Of a stretch of DNA of 64,000 nt, positions 45,950-54,700 are shown one piece after another; the first letter of the stretch is position 1; the number at the start of each line of letters is the position of its first letter. The stretch is from BJGO01 sp964640655 (GTDB lineage Bacteria; Bacteroidota; Bacteroidia; Chitinophagales; UBA10324). The notes below the pieces were generated by a model, which was given only the letters and a program-made list of their open reading frames with translations, had not been told where the DNA came from and searched no databases. The position numbers were made by a program, and so were the translations under genes. Location: positions 106,616 to 170,615 of the forward strand of contig CAZXFT010000005.1 of the NCBI GenBank assembly GCA_964640655.1, given 5' to 3'.

Positions 45950-46651
45950 ATGTCAGAAAATAAAGTAATTATCACCCAGTCTAATTATATACCTTGGAAA
46001 GGGTATTTTGATAATATTCAGCAGGCAGACATATTTGTAGTATATGATGATATGCAATACACAAGGAGGGATTGGCGAAACAGAAACTACATTAAGACTC
46101 CACAAGGATTAAAATGGATAACAATACCGGTTAAGGTGAGTGGCAAATACTATCAAAAGATTAATGAGACAGTTATTTCAGATCAAAATTGGGTTAATGA
46201 TCATTTGAATCAGTTAAGACAAAACTATAATAAGTCTGCATGCTATAATGAAACAATTTCTTGGATAGAAAATCTTTATCACGAGGTATTAAAGAAAGAA
46301 TACCTCACAGATATAAATACTTACTTACTTCAGGAAATTTGCAGGTTTTTAAATATTAAAACAAGGATAATTGATAGTAGACAATTTATAATGCAAACAG
46401 ACAAAACTGATCGATTGGTAGAAATATGTAAGTCGTTAAATGCAACCGAATACCTTACGGGGCCAGCAGCTAAAAGCTATATGGATGAAAGCAAGTTTGA
46501 AAAAGAAAATATTAAACTCACCTACTTTAACTATGAAGGCTACCCTGAATACCCACAGTTATATCCTCCATTTGAACACGGAGTTACAATCTTAGATGTA
46601 ATTTTTAATTGTGGCACAAGTAGTCGTAACTATATAAATAGAATCAAATGA
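45950..46651 (+). CDS. WbqC-like family protein
   Basis: The 233-residue protein shows the WbqC-family opening VIITQSNYIPWKGYFDNIQQADIF, then YDDMQYTRRDWRNRNYIKT and KWITIPVK. The family is found in O-antigen and capsule loci and has been suggested to have a role in sugar or amine modification, but no enzymatic activity is firmly established. Its stop overlaps the ATG of the next gene by 4 bases (ATGA), so it belongs to a coupled operon with a methyltransferase and a PhyH-type protein. It is more AT-rich than the preceding genes. Confidence 0.85.
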   Translation: MSENKVIITQSNYIPWKGYFDNIQQADIFVVYDDMQYTRRDWRNRNYIKTPQGLKWITIPVKVSGKYYQKINETVISDQNWVNDHLNQLRQNYNKSACYNETISWIENLYHEVLKKEYLTDINTYLLQEICRFLNIKTRIIDSRQFIMQTDKTDRLVEICKSLNATEYLTGPAAKSYMDESKFEKENIKLTYFNYEGYPEYPQLYPPFEHGVTILDVIFNCGTSSRNYINRIK

Positions 46652-47418
46652 TTGTATTACCTCCTGGCAATATCCTTCAATATTTGTACATTAAAGAACG
46701 AGTACAAAAAAACAAACCAAAGAATTTTCTCGAGATAGGTTCCGGAAACGGATATATAAGTAACTTCTTACTAAAATCAGGAATTACTGGTCTTGGATAT
46801 GATTTAAACGCGTCAGCATGCGATAACAATCGCATGCTGAATAAAGAATATATTAATTCTGGTTATTACACTGTTTTCAATGATGATTTCTTAAATTTAA
46901 ATACTAACACAAAATACGATCTGATTATTAGTTCAATGGTTATTGAGCATTTACGCGATGATGTTCTTAAAAAACTCATCACGAAATGCATAGACCTGTT
47001 AAGCGACAACGGAACAATTACATTTCTGGTTCCAGCCTCAATGAAACATTGGGGTATTGAAGATGAAATAGCAGGGCATATAAAACGCTATGAAAGAGGA
47101 GATTTAATTGAGCTTAGTAAAATGTTCAATCTTAGAATAAACAAACTCACAGGCTTGAATTTCCCAATCAGTAATTGGTTATTTCACATTTCTAATTACT
47201 TGGTTAAGAAATCAGAGTCATCTAAATTATCTCTTTCCCAGAAAGAAAAGACTGTATATACAGGCAACCGAAATGTTTCATATAAAACCACATTCCCGAT
47301 ATTTTTTGGCATAATACTCAATGAAATTGTGATGTACCCTTTTCACATAATTCAAAAAATATTTTCCACCAATAAAAATTGCCTTATTTTATATTGTGAA
47401 TTAAAATTCAACAAATGA
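46648..47418 (+). CDS. Class I SAM-dependent methyltransferase in glycan island
   Basis: The 256-residue protein has the SAM-binding loop FLEIGSGNGYISNFL (glycine-rich motif at about 30-36), an acidic motif I follow-up (GYDLN) and the post-I strand YDLIISSMVIEHLRDD, characteristic of small-molecule methyltransferases. The substrate is probably a sugar intermediate or its amine, judging by the neighbours. It begins inside the stop of the WbqC gene (ATGA) and ends inside the ATG of the next gene (ATGA). Confidence 0.85.
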   Translation: MIVLPPGNILQYLYIKERVQKNKPKNFLEIGSGNGYISNFLLKSGITGLGYDLNASACDNNRMLNKEYINSGYYTVFNDDFLNLNTNTKYDLIISSMVIEHLRDDVLKKLITKCIDLLSDNGTITFLVPASMKHWGIEDEIAGHIKRYERGDLIELSKMFNLRINKLTGLNFPISNWLFHISNYLVKKSESSKLSLSQKEKTVYTGNRNVSYKTTFPIFFGIILNEIVMYPFHIIQKIFSTNKNCLILYCELKFNK

Positions 47419-48227
47419 AAAACTACGGAATAACAAAAAAGAACGAAGATCTAAGCAATATAGATTATCACATTGAGAATATTAGAATTAAAGGATATAC
47501 AGTAGAAGAGAATGTTATAGACGTAGAATCCTGTCAATTGTTTGCTAGTAGATTGGAAGATATTTATTTAAAACAAGAAGCTGAATTTGGCAGAGAAAAT
47601 CTAGATAGTATAAACGAATTAGATATTGCAAGAAGTCCATTTGTATATGATAAAAGCTTCTGCAAGCTATTCATGCTTCCTTTGGTTTTAGAATTAACTT
47701 CAAAGATTATTGGTAATAATTTCCATCTTCATCTTCAAAACGGGATTATCAATAGACCTCAAAAAGAGCATCATCAAACTTCGTGGCACAGAGATTTACC
47801 CTATCAGGATTGGACAATAAGCAAACCACTGGCATTTAATGCCTTTTTTTGTTTATCTGATTTCAATACTCGAAATGGCGCAACTTTCGTGTTGCCATTT
47901 TCACAAAATATAGATTTCTTCCCCAGTGAAAAATATGTTAAAGAAAATGAAACACAGCTAGTAGCTAAAAAAGGTTCTGTAATTTTTTTCAATAGCATGT
48001 TATATCATCGAGCTGGCATTAACATTTCAAATGATACGAGATATGGGCTAAACAATGTGTTTGTGGTACCAATCCTCAAACAACAAATCATATTCAGCAA
48101 TTGCATCAATAAAGACGATTTTTCTCAAGAAGAAATTAAAATTATTGGAAGCAGATTTGATGTCCCTTCAAGTGTCATTGAATTCAGAAGGAATAGAATC
48201 AGTAAAAAAAGAAATGACAATAAATAA
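47415..48227 (+). CDS. Phytanoyl-CoA dioxygenase (PhyH) family Fe(II)/2-oxoglutarate enzyme
   Basis: The 270-residue protein has the facial triad of PhyH enzymes: the His-x-Asp WHRDLP (His125, Asp127) and the distal His in MLYHRAGIN (His198), plus an Arg (about 209) for 2-oxoglutarate. Such enzymes hydroxylate or desaturate diverse small molecules. Embedded in a glycan locus with WbqC and methyltransferases, it may modify a nucleotide sugar or lipid-linked sugar; this is inference. It is translationally coupled to the methyltransferase gene upstream. Confidence 0.82.
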   Translation: MKNYGITKKNEDLSNIDYHIENIRIKGYTVEENVIDVESCQLFASRLEDIYLKQEAEFGRENLDSINELDIARSPFVYDKSFCKLFMLPLVLELTSKIIGNNFHLHLQNGIINRPQKEHHQTSWHRDLPYQDWTISKPLAFNAFFCLSDFNTRNGATFVLPFSQNIDFFPSEKYVKENETQLVAKKGSVIFFNSMLYHRAGINISNDTRYGLNNVFVVPILKQQIIFSNCINKDDFSQEEIKIIGSRFDVPSSVIEFRRNRISKKRNDNK

Positions 48228-48276
48228 ACTTAAAAAATAAATCGGTCTTTCAAATAGCAACAGGCCACATTAAAAA

Positions 48277-48912
48277 ATGGATACTATGAAGAAAGAAATC
48301 ATTAAACAAGTTGAAGAATATTATACGAATAAAATAAAACAACACGGGGCAACTCCTCAGGGTGTTGATTGGAACGGAACAGATTCGCAATATTTACGAT
48401 TTCAACAATTAATGAAAATAGTTAATGACGACTCTAATAATGCTTCATTCAGTTTATTAGATTATGGATGTGGCTATGGGGCTATGTTAGATTATTTAAT
48501 GCCTATTTACGGAAATAGAATTAAGTTTTCGGGATATGATATTTCAGAAGAGATGATCACGAAAGCTAAATCATTATATGGCAATAAGGCAGAATTTTCT
48601 TCCTCCTTGAATTCTGATTCCACTTTTGATTATATAGTTGCCAGTGGGATTTTTAATGTCAAACAGGACTGCCAAGATTCAGTGTGGCAAGAATATATTC
48701 ATCAAATTCTTGTTGACATGAACACGAGATGCTTAAAAGGATTTGCATTTAATATATTAACCTCTTATTCTGATAAGGAGTATATCCGAGATTACTTGTA
48801 TTATGCCTCTCCTGAGGATTACTTTTCATACTGCAAAGTGCATTTTTCAAAACGTGTAGCTTTGTTGCACGATTATCCATTATACGAGTTTACGATTCTG
48901 GTTAAAAAATAA
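48277..48912 (+). CDS. Second class I methyltransferase in glycan island
   Basis: The 211-residue protein carries the SAM motif LLDYGCGYGAMLDYL (Gly-rich loop about 64-69), GYDISEEMITKAK as motif II and FDYIVASGIFN as motif III. The opening (EIIKQVEEYYTNKIKQHG) is helical and typical of sugar- or lipid-associated methyltransferases. It is separated from the previous gene by 49 bases and precedes the acetyltransferase gene by 9 bases. Confidence 0.85.
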   Translation: MDTMKKEIIKQVEEYYTNKIKQHGATPQGVDWNGTDSQYLRFQQLMKIVNDDSNNASFSLLDYGCGYGAMLDYLMPIYGNRIKFSGYDISEEMITKAKSLYGNKAEFSSSLNSDSTFDYIVASGIFNVKQDCQDSVWQEYIHQILVDMNTRCLKGFAFNILTSYSDKEYIRDYLYYASPEDYFSYCKVHFSKRVALLHDYPLYEFTILVKK

Positions 48913-48921
48913 TCACTTCAG

Positions 48922-49587
48922 ATGAATAAAAAACCGCTGGTCATATTTGGCACTGGTGACATTGCACAAATAGCTGCATATTACTTTTCGTTTGACACCG
49001 ACCGCGAAGTGGCTGCATTCACAGTTGACAATGCATACAAAACCACCGACACTTTTGAGCAAAAACCAATAGTTGCATTTGAGGAAATCACTTCACAATA
49101 CCCTCCTGAAAATTATGATATGTTTATTGCTCTTAGTTATTCAAAATTGAATAGAATCAGAGAAGCAAAATACCAGTCAGCCAAACAAAAAGGATACACA
49201 TTGGCTTCATACATATCATCAAGATGCAGTTACATGAGCCAATATCCTTCAGGAGATAACTGTTTTATTTTTGAAGATAATACCATTCAACCGTTCGTAA
49301 GAATTGGCAATAATGTAACACTGTGGAGCGGAAATCACATTGGTCACCATTCGATCATACACGATCACAATTTCATCAGCTCCCATGTGGTTATCTCAGG
49401 TCACTGTGAAATTATGAGCTATTGTTTCATAGGCGTAAATGCCACACTTCACAACAATGTCATCATTGAAAGAGAAAACCTCATAGGAGCTGGAGCGATC
49501 ATTACCAAGAACACCGAGTATAAGGGTGTTTATTTGCCCCCTGCTTCGGTCAAGATCAAGAAAAACAGCGATGAACTCAACTTTTAA
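48922..49587 (+). CDS. NeuD-like sugar acyltransferase, left-handed beta-helix
   Basis: The 221-residue protein starts with a Rossmann-like PLVIFGTGDIAQIAAYYF, as in the NeuD/PglD family, and continues with hexapeptide repeats (FVRIGNNVTLWSGNHIGHHSIIHDHN and IISG) forming a left-handed beta-helix. His residues in GHHSIIHDHNF are candidates for catalysis. Homologues O- or N-acetylate amino sugars; in this setting it may acylate the 4-amino sugar made by the WecE-type aminotransferase downstream (inference). Confidence 0.85.
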   Translation: MNKKPLVIFGTGDIAQIAAYYFSFDTDREVAAFTVDNAYKTTDTFEQKPIVAFEEITSQYPPENYDMFIALSYSKLNRIREAKYQSAKQKGYTLASYISSRCSYMSQYPSGDNCFIFEDNTIQPFVRIGNNVTLWSGNHIGHHSIIHDHNFISSHVVISGHCEIMSYCFIGVNATLHNNVIIERENLIGAGAIITKNTEYKGVYLPPASVKIKKNSDELNF

Positions 49588-49593
49588 TCTTCT

Positions 49594-50544
49594 ATGCCGG
49601 GTCCTGTATTATCTATAGTAAGTCCTGTTTATAATTCTGAAAGAATAATTGACGAATTAATTAAGCGAATCAGAGAAGAAGCTGTTAAGATTACTCCAAA
49701 TTATGAGATTATACTCGTTGAAGATTGCGGACCCGACAACTCATGGAAAAAGATAATAGAAAACTGTGAGAAGCACCCAGAAGTTATAGGCATCAAACTG
49801 AGTCGGAATTTCGGTCAACATTTTGCAATTACATGTGGTCTGGACCAGGCCAAAGGAGATTATGTAATTGTAATGGATTGCGATTTACAGGATAATCCCA
49901 AATATTTTACAGATCTGATTTCCAAAGCAGAAAACGGTTATGACATAGTTTTTACTTTAAAAAAAAGCAGAAAACATTCATTTCTTAAGGATCTATTTGC
50001 ACACTTTTTCAATGTAATATTCAATTATTTAATAGAATATGATTTCGCTAAAGGAAATGCTCTCGTAGGTTCATATAGTCTTTTAAGTCGTAAAGCAGTT
50101 AATGCCTACCGTCAATTTGGAGATTATCAACGCCACTATCTTATGGTGCTTCGATGGATTGGTTTCAGACATACATATCTTGTTATCGAGCATGAAAAAC
50201 GTTACGAAGGAAAAAGCAGCTATAATTTTTCAAAATTGATTAAACATGCTTTAAATGGAATTACATCAAATTCTGACAAACTCTTAAGAATAAATATCGG
50301 AATAGGGCTAACACTATCCCTATTATCTTTTCTGGGGATAGCCGTCATTATTGTGATGTATTTTATCAAAGGTCTTTTATCCGGTTGGGCAAGTTTAATA
50401 GTTACCATTTTATTCTCTACAGGAGTATTACTAACAAGTATTGGAATTCTTGGATTGTACTTAGGAAAAACTTTTGAACAAACCAAGAATCGTCCAAAAT
50501 ATATTATAGATAAAATAATTAATAAATCAAGTAGTCCAAAGTAG
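49594..50544 (+). CDS. GT2 glycosyltransferase with two C-terminal helices (ArnC/GtrB type)
   Basis: The 316-residue protein has a GT2 fold: LSIVSPVYNSERIIDELIKR at the N-terminus, DCGPDNS, a DxD-like DCDLQDNP near residue 95, and SLLSRKAVNAYRQFGD. Two hydrophobic helices follow (residues about 230-260 and 265-295). This matches enzymes that transfer a sugar to undecaprenyl phosphate, such as ArnC and GtrB. It therefore points to a lipid-linked sugar pathway in this island. The start ATG is 6 bases after the preceding stop. Confidence 0.85.
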   Translation: MPGPVLSIVSPVYNSERIIDELIKRIREEAVKITPNYEIILVEDCGPDNSWKKIIENCEKHPEVIGIKLSRNFGQHFAITCGLDQAKGDYVIVMDCDLQDNPKYFTDLISKAENGYDIVFTLKKSRKHSFLKDLFAHFFNVIFNYLIEYDFAKGNALVGSYSLLSRKAVNAYRQFGDYQRHYLMVLRWIGFRHTYLVIEHEKRYEGKSSYNFSKLIKHALNGITSNSDKLLRINIGIGLTLSLLSFLGIAVIIVMYFIKGLLSGWASLIVTILFSTGVLLTSIGILGLYLGKTFEQTKNRPKYIIDKIINKSSSPK

Positions 50545-50765
50545 TTAACTATGCTCCAGAAATTTAGCTATTTCTATACCTGCTACTATTTATCAATAAG
50601 CTCAAAAGGGCACACACTTATTTACATATCGAACTAATTTAATTGTTTCTTCATTTTCATCATTCGACGGTGATGTTGTTAACTTGAAGTAGCTTTATGA
50701 TAACAAAACAAAAACCTTGTATTTACTACATTTAACATTTCATTCTAAGATCACCTTTAATACTT

Positions 50766-51674
50766 ATGTGGGTTAAAAAGAAACTGCTCTTCTGTCCAAA
50801 CAATGAATACCCATGGATGAACAGTCATGCAGCTAATCCTTTTGCTATCAGAATAAGCTCAAAAGTTTATAGAATATTCTTTACAGTACGAGATTCACAA
50901 TCAAGATCACACATAACCTATGGAGATTTCGATGCATCAGATGATTTTCGCTTAATAGGATTATCTCAACATCCGGTACTAGAACCCGGCCAACCTGGTT
51001 TATTTGATGATTCGGGTGTTGCGGTAGGTTATATTATCGAAATTAATGGTATTCTCAATCTGTATTACTTAGGCTGGAATCTAAAAGTAACAGTACCATG
51101 GCTGAATACTATAGGCAGAGCCGTATGGTCTGAGAATGAAAACCGATTTATAAAATGTGGAAAAGTTCCGATTATGGACCGAAGTGAGGAAGATCCTTAT
51201 TCAATTTCATACCCCTCAATATTATTTGAGGATGGTGTGTATCGAATGTGGTATGGCTCCAATTTAGGTTGGGGAAAAACACAAGAAGATATGCAACACG
51301 TAATTAAATATGCCGAGTCTAAGGATGGGATTCAATGGATCAGATATAATGAGATTTCTGTGAATCTAAAGTACCCGGGTGAATATGCTTTATCAAAACC
51401 TTTCGTGATAAAACATGAGGGGATATACAAAATGTGGTATTCTTATCGTGCTAATGCAAATATTTTAACTTACAGAATTGGATATGCTGAATCAGTTGAT
51501 GGTAGAAAATGGAATAGATTGGACGAACGCGCAGGTATAGATGTATCAAATTCCGGATGGGATTCAGAAATGATTTCCTACCCATTCGTATTTGAACACG
51601 ATAATAAATTAATGATGCTTTACAACGGTAACGGCTATGGTAGAACCGGGTTCGGGTTAGCGGTGTTAGAATAA
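50766..51674 (+). CDS. Glycosidase-like five-bladed beta-propeller protein
   Basis: The 302-residue protein has repeats around Y-x-M-W-Y motifs (GVYRMWYGSNLGWG, IYKMWYSYRAN) with Asp/Glu and Ser-x-Asp-G patterns (SKDGIQWIR, SVDGRKWNR), as in GH43/GH117/GH32-like five-bladed propellers. It lacks a signal peptide, which favours a cytoplasmic role on a nucleotide or lipid-linked sugar or a non-catalytic function. It is separated from the GT2 gene by 221 bases with no clear gene; the stretch is AT-rich with no terminator I could define. Confidence 0.7.
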   Translation: MWVKKKLLFCPNNEYPWMNSHAANPFAIRISSKVYRIFFTVRDSQSRSHITYGDFDASDDFRLIGLSQHPVLEPGQPGLFDDSGVAVGYIIEINGILNLYYLGWNLKVTVPWLNTIGRAVWSENENRFIKCGKVPIMDRSEEDPYSISYPSILFEDGVYRMWYGSNLGWGKTQEDMQHVIKYAESKDGIQWIRYNEISVNLKYPGEYALSKPFVIKHEGIYKMWYSYRANANILTYRIGYAESVDGRKWNRLDERAGIDVSNSGWDSEMISYPFVFEHDNKLMMLYNGNGYGRTGFGLAVLE

Positions 51675-51764
51675 TTATTTTTTTTCAATTTTTGCTACGA
51701 AATACAGCCTATTAATTTACCTTCCAAATAAAAATTCATCTTAGCAAAATAATAATTCGATTAT

Positions 51765-52904
51765 ATGCAGTCAATAGGATTCAATAAACCATACATGTCC
51801 GGTAATGAGCTTGAGTATATCAAACAATCATTAGCTAATATGAAGATTAGTGGAGATGGTGAGTTCACAAAAAAGTGTCATACATTTTTTAAAGACAGAT
51901 TTGGATTTCAAAAAGTTCTCCTAACCACATCCTGTACCGATGCATTGGAAATGGCAGCCATACTTGCAGATATAAAACCAGGCGATGAAGTTATTGCGCC
52001 GTCATACACTTTTGTATCTACAGTGAATGCCTTTATTCTCAGAGGTGCTAAAATAATTTTTACCGACAGTTCTGAGACATCTCCAAATATGGATGTTAAC
52101 GCTATTGAAACTTTAATAACCCCAAAAACCAAAGTTATTGTTCCAGTACATTATGCCGGTATAGCCGTTGATATGGATCCTCTCGTATCTCTTGCTCAAA
52201 AGCACGATATTATTATTATCGAAGATGCTGCGCAAGCTATTGACTCCTATTACAAGGGAAAACCGCTCGGAAGTATAGGTCAGCTATCTGCCTTTTCATT
52301 TCATGAAACAAAAAATATTATCTCTGGAGAAGGAGGAATGCTGGCAATAAACGATTCGCAATTTAACAGCAGAGCAGAGATTATTCGCGAAAAAGGCACC
52401 AATCGCTCTGCTTTTTTCAGAGGAGAAGTTGATAAATATAATTGGGTGGATATCGGCTCATCGTTTCTGCCATCAGATATGATAGCTGCATTTCTTTTTG
52501 CACAGCTCGAGTCTTTAGAAAAAATCCAGAAACAAAGAAAACATATCTGGAGTTTGTACTACGAAGGGTTATTAAACCTACAGAATAAAGGCTTACTAAA
52601 CTTACCTCAGATTCCGAACTATGCATCTAACAATGCTCATATGTTCTACATTGTATGTAATAGCCTTTCTGACAGAGAGGCATTGATAGCATATTTAAAA
52701 GAGCAAAAAATTCAAGCTGTTTTCCACTACTTAAGTCTACACAAAAGCTCTTTTTATAAAGACAAACACGATGGTCGAGAACTACCGTGGAGTGATCACT
52801 ATACCGACTGCCTTCTGCGACTTCCTTTATTTTATGAATTAGATGATGATTCAGTTAATCGAGTAGTTGATGCTATTAATCAGTACTTTCATTCAAAAAA
52901 GTAA
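51765..52904 (+). CDS. wecE: dTDP-4-amino-4,6-dideoxygalactose transaminase (WecE/RffA-type)
   Basis: The 379-residue DegT/DnrJ family PLP enzyme has the family-specific block IGFNKPYMSGNELEYI, TTSCTDALEMAA, GDEVIAPSYTFVST and the PLP-lysine Lys183 in SFHETKNIISGEGG. The stretches HYAGIAVDMD, REKGTNRSAFFRGEVDKYNW and GSSFLPSDMIAAFLFAQLE match the WecE type closely. It forms 4-amino-4,6-dideoxygalactose from the 4-keto sugar, a building block of enterobacterial common antigen or O-antigens. No rmlA/rmlB is in this window. Next comes a 170-base gap before a different gene. Confidence 0.9.
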   Translation: MQSIGFNKPYMSGNELEYIKQSLANMKISGDGEFTKKCHTFFKDRFGFQKVLLTTSCTDALEMAAILADIKPGDEVIAPSYTFVSTVNAFILRGAKIIFTDSSETSPNMDVNAIETLITPKTKVIVPVHYAGIAVDMDPLVSLAQKHDIIIIEDAAQAIDSYYKGKPLGSIGQLSAFSFHETKNIISGEGGMLAINDSQFNSRAEIIREKGTNRSAFFRGEVDKYNWVDIGSSFLPSDMIAAFLFAQLESLEKIQKQRKHIWSLYYEGLLNLQNKGLLNLPQIPNYASNNAHMFYIVCNSLSDREALIAYLKEQKIQAVFHYLSLHKSSFYKDKHDGRELPWSDHYTDCLLRLPLFYELDDDSVNRVVDAINQYFHSKK

Positions 52905-53044
52905 TAATAATCATTTAGACATCTTGACCTATTATAACTATTATATAGAAATAACATATCCCATTTGAGCCGGATTTGAGCTTAAATAACCCTGAATAAT
53001 CAAATCTGTGCTCTCATTTTTCATTTTTTGGCAGGATTTTGGAC

Positions 53045-53052
53045 TATATTTG
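53045..53052 (+). promoter_or_regulatory. -7 promoter box of the cysteine-rich protein
   Basis: TATATTTG, a perfect -7 consensus, lies 22 bases upstream of the ATG. A T-run ending in TTTTTTG (53024-53030) sits upstream at a somewhat short spacing (14 bases). Confidence 0.6.
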
Positions 53053-53074
53053 CTTTAAATAATTCACAGACAAT

Positions 53075-53473
53075 ATGAAAAAATTTCTATTAACTGTATC
53101 GTTCTTTGCTTTTGCAGGACTTACAGCATCTTATGCACAAACCACTACTACTAAAAAAGAAGAAGTAAAAGTGGAAACTACAGCACCTAAAACCTGCTCA
53201 GGTTCTTCAACAGCACCTAAAACTTGTTCCGGAGGCAGCACCGTTAATAACACCGAAGCACCTAAAACTTGTTGCAGTTCAAGCAACAAAACTTCTTGCA
53301 GCGGCAGTACAACAATGACAAGCACTGACGGTGGCAAAACCACTTGCGATCCTAAGACTTGTGACAAAAAAGACGATGCAAAGAGTAATAAAAAGAATCC
53401 TAAGTCTAAATCAAATGCATCAAGTTGCACCACTTCTCCCAATTCAAATAAACCTTGCTGCAGCGGTCACTAA
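53075..53473 (+). CDS. Small secreted cysteine-rich repeat protein
   Basis: The 132-residue protein has a signal peptide (MKKFLLTVSFFAFAGLTASYAQ). The mature part is built of Ser/Thr/Lys-rich repeats around KTC: APKTC three times and DPKTC once, with further pairs in CCSSSNKTSC and a terminal CCSGH. Ten cysteines in about 110 residues suggest disulfide cross-linking or metal binding. No known family is recognised. It is a single-gene unit: consensus promoter box upstream and a terminator downstream. Confidence 0.7.
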   Translation: MKKFLLTVSFFAFAGLTASYAQTTTTKKEEVKVETTAPKTCSGSSTAPKTCSGGSTVNNTEAPKTCCSSSNKTSCSGSTTMTSTDGGKTTCDPKTCDKKDDAKSNKKNPKSKSNASSCTTSPNSNKPCCSGH

Positions 53474-53492
53474 AGATTAATAATAACATTAT

Positions 53493-53524
53493 AAAAAAAA
53501 GCCGGAGATCCCGGCTTTTTTATT
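53493..53524 (+). terminator. Terminator, probably bidirectional
   Basis: GCCGG (53501-53505) and CCGGC (53511-53515) form a short GC-rich stem preceded by an A-run and followed by seven T. It ends the cysteine-rich protein transcript and, on the minus strand, the yjjG operon whose stop is at 53524. Confidence 0.85.
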
Positions 53525-54246
53525 TACAGTAAATCATACAACTCAATTAGCTCGCTAATCTGATGCATCACCGGATGCTTATTATCTAATTGTAGAGGAT
53601 TAAAGAAAATATGATCGAGTCCTGCATTCTGGGCACCAATGATGTCTGCTTCGATGCTATCACCAATAACAATACTATTCAACCGACTAGCACCTGCCGT
53701 TTCTAGCGCATACCTGAAAATGAGGGAATGAGGCTTTTGATAACCTGCGACTTCAGATGTAATGATATGGCTGAAAAATGGTCTGATTCCACTTACCTCC
53801 AACTTTTTATGCTGCACTTCGTCGAAACCATTGGTGATAATATGCAATTTGTATTTCGACTGCAAGTACTGCAAAACTTCTTTGGCATCCTTAAACAAAT
53901 GTTCTTTAAGTGGCAAACGTGAAAGATAAAACTCCGACATCTGATGCGGCCAAAATTGGTTTTCAATTCCTAGTTCTTCTATGGTTTTATGAAATCGGAT
54001 GTATCGTAGCGTTTCCCTGTTTATTTCATTTCGGCGAAATAGATCCCAGTAGTGGTAATTGTGCTTGGAATACACTTCATAAAATGAAGAAGCGTCCATA
54101 TCTGTATGTTCGTGAAGTTTAAAGTTCTCGTACAATTCTTCGATGGTCAAAAAAGAATTCTTTTCAAAATCCCATAACGTATGATCTAAGTCGAAGAAAA
54201 TATGCTCGTAAGAGCGGTGTAGTTTTTTTATCGAATCTCCTGACAT
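53524..54246 (-). CDS. yjjG: YjjG-type HAD hydrolase (noncanonical nucleotidase)
   Basis: The 240-residue protein has HAD motif I FFDLDHTLWDFEKNS (Asp19, Asp21), motif II IITNGFD, Lys in motif III (AGYQKPH) and motif IV IVIGDSIEADIIGAQNAG. The FEKNS after motif I is diagnostic of the YjjG/PynA subgroup, which dephosphorylates noncanonical nucleoside monophosphates. It overlaps the upstream epimerase gene by 19 bases on the minus strand, so both lie in one transcript ending at the terminator near 53500. Confidence 0.9.
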   Translation of the reverse strand: MSGDSIKKLHRSYEHIFFDLDHTLWDFEKNSFLTIEELYENFKLHEHTDMDASSFYEVYSKHNYHYWDLFRRNEINRETLRYIRFHKTIEELGIENQFWPHQMSEFYLSRLPLKEHLFKDAKEVLQYLQSKYKLHIITNGFDEVQHKKLEVSGIRPFFSHIITSEVAGYQKPHSLIFRYALETAGASRLNSIVIGDSIEADIIGAQNAGLDHIFFNPLQLDNKHPVMHQISELIELYDLL

Positions 54247-54629
54247 AACTCTACCAACACACCGTTGGCCGATTTAGGGTGTACAAAACAAATTAACTTA
54301 TTATCAGCACCGCGCTTGGGCACTTCGTTTAACAATGTGTATCCTTCACTTTTTAGTCTTTCCATCTCTAAGAGTATATCCTCCACTTCAAATGCCACGT
54401 GATGTATACCTTCACCTTTGCGCTCTATGAATTTGGCAATTGCGCTTTGCGAATCAGAAGCTTCAAGCAGTTCCACTTTGTTTTCACCCACTTGAAAGAA
54501 TGAGGTAGTAACCATTTCGCTTTCCACTCTTTCGCGCTTGTATGATGCCGTGCCTAGCAGTCCTTCATATATTTTTTCTGCTTCTTTTAAATTTTTTACT
54601 GCTATGCCGAGATGCTCAATTCGAATCAT
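54228..54629 (-). CDS. mce: Methylmalonyl-CoA epimerase
   Basis: The 133-residue glyoxalase-fold protein interconverts (R)- and (S)-methylmalonyl-CoA in propionate and succinate metabolism. IEHLGIAVKNLKEAEKIY (metal His5), KVELLEAS, GIHHVAFEVEDI and the C-terminal VLVELCQ are normal for the family, with Glu and His metal ligands preserved. Methylmalonyl-CoA mutase genes are not in the window. It is upstream of and overlaps the yjjG-like gene. Confidence 0.93.
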   Translation of the reverse strand: MIRIEHLGIAVKNLKEAEKIYEGLLGTASYKRERVESEMVTTSFFQVGENKVELLEASDSQSAIAKFIERKGEGIHHVAFEVEDILLEMERLKSEGYTLLNEVPKRGADNKLICFVHPKSANGVLVELCQEIR

Positions 54630-54700
54630 AGATTTATTTTTTACAAACCTAATGGAAACAAGCTATACACTGTCAACAGCTTATTACCTTTGAATGCACC

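Noticed and set aside
53131..53442. 103-residue frame antisense to the cysteine-rich protein
   Set aside because: It is a poly-Val/Leu shadow of the repeats on the plus strand, with no signal or motif of its own.
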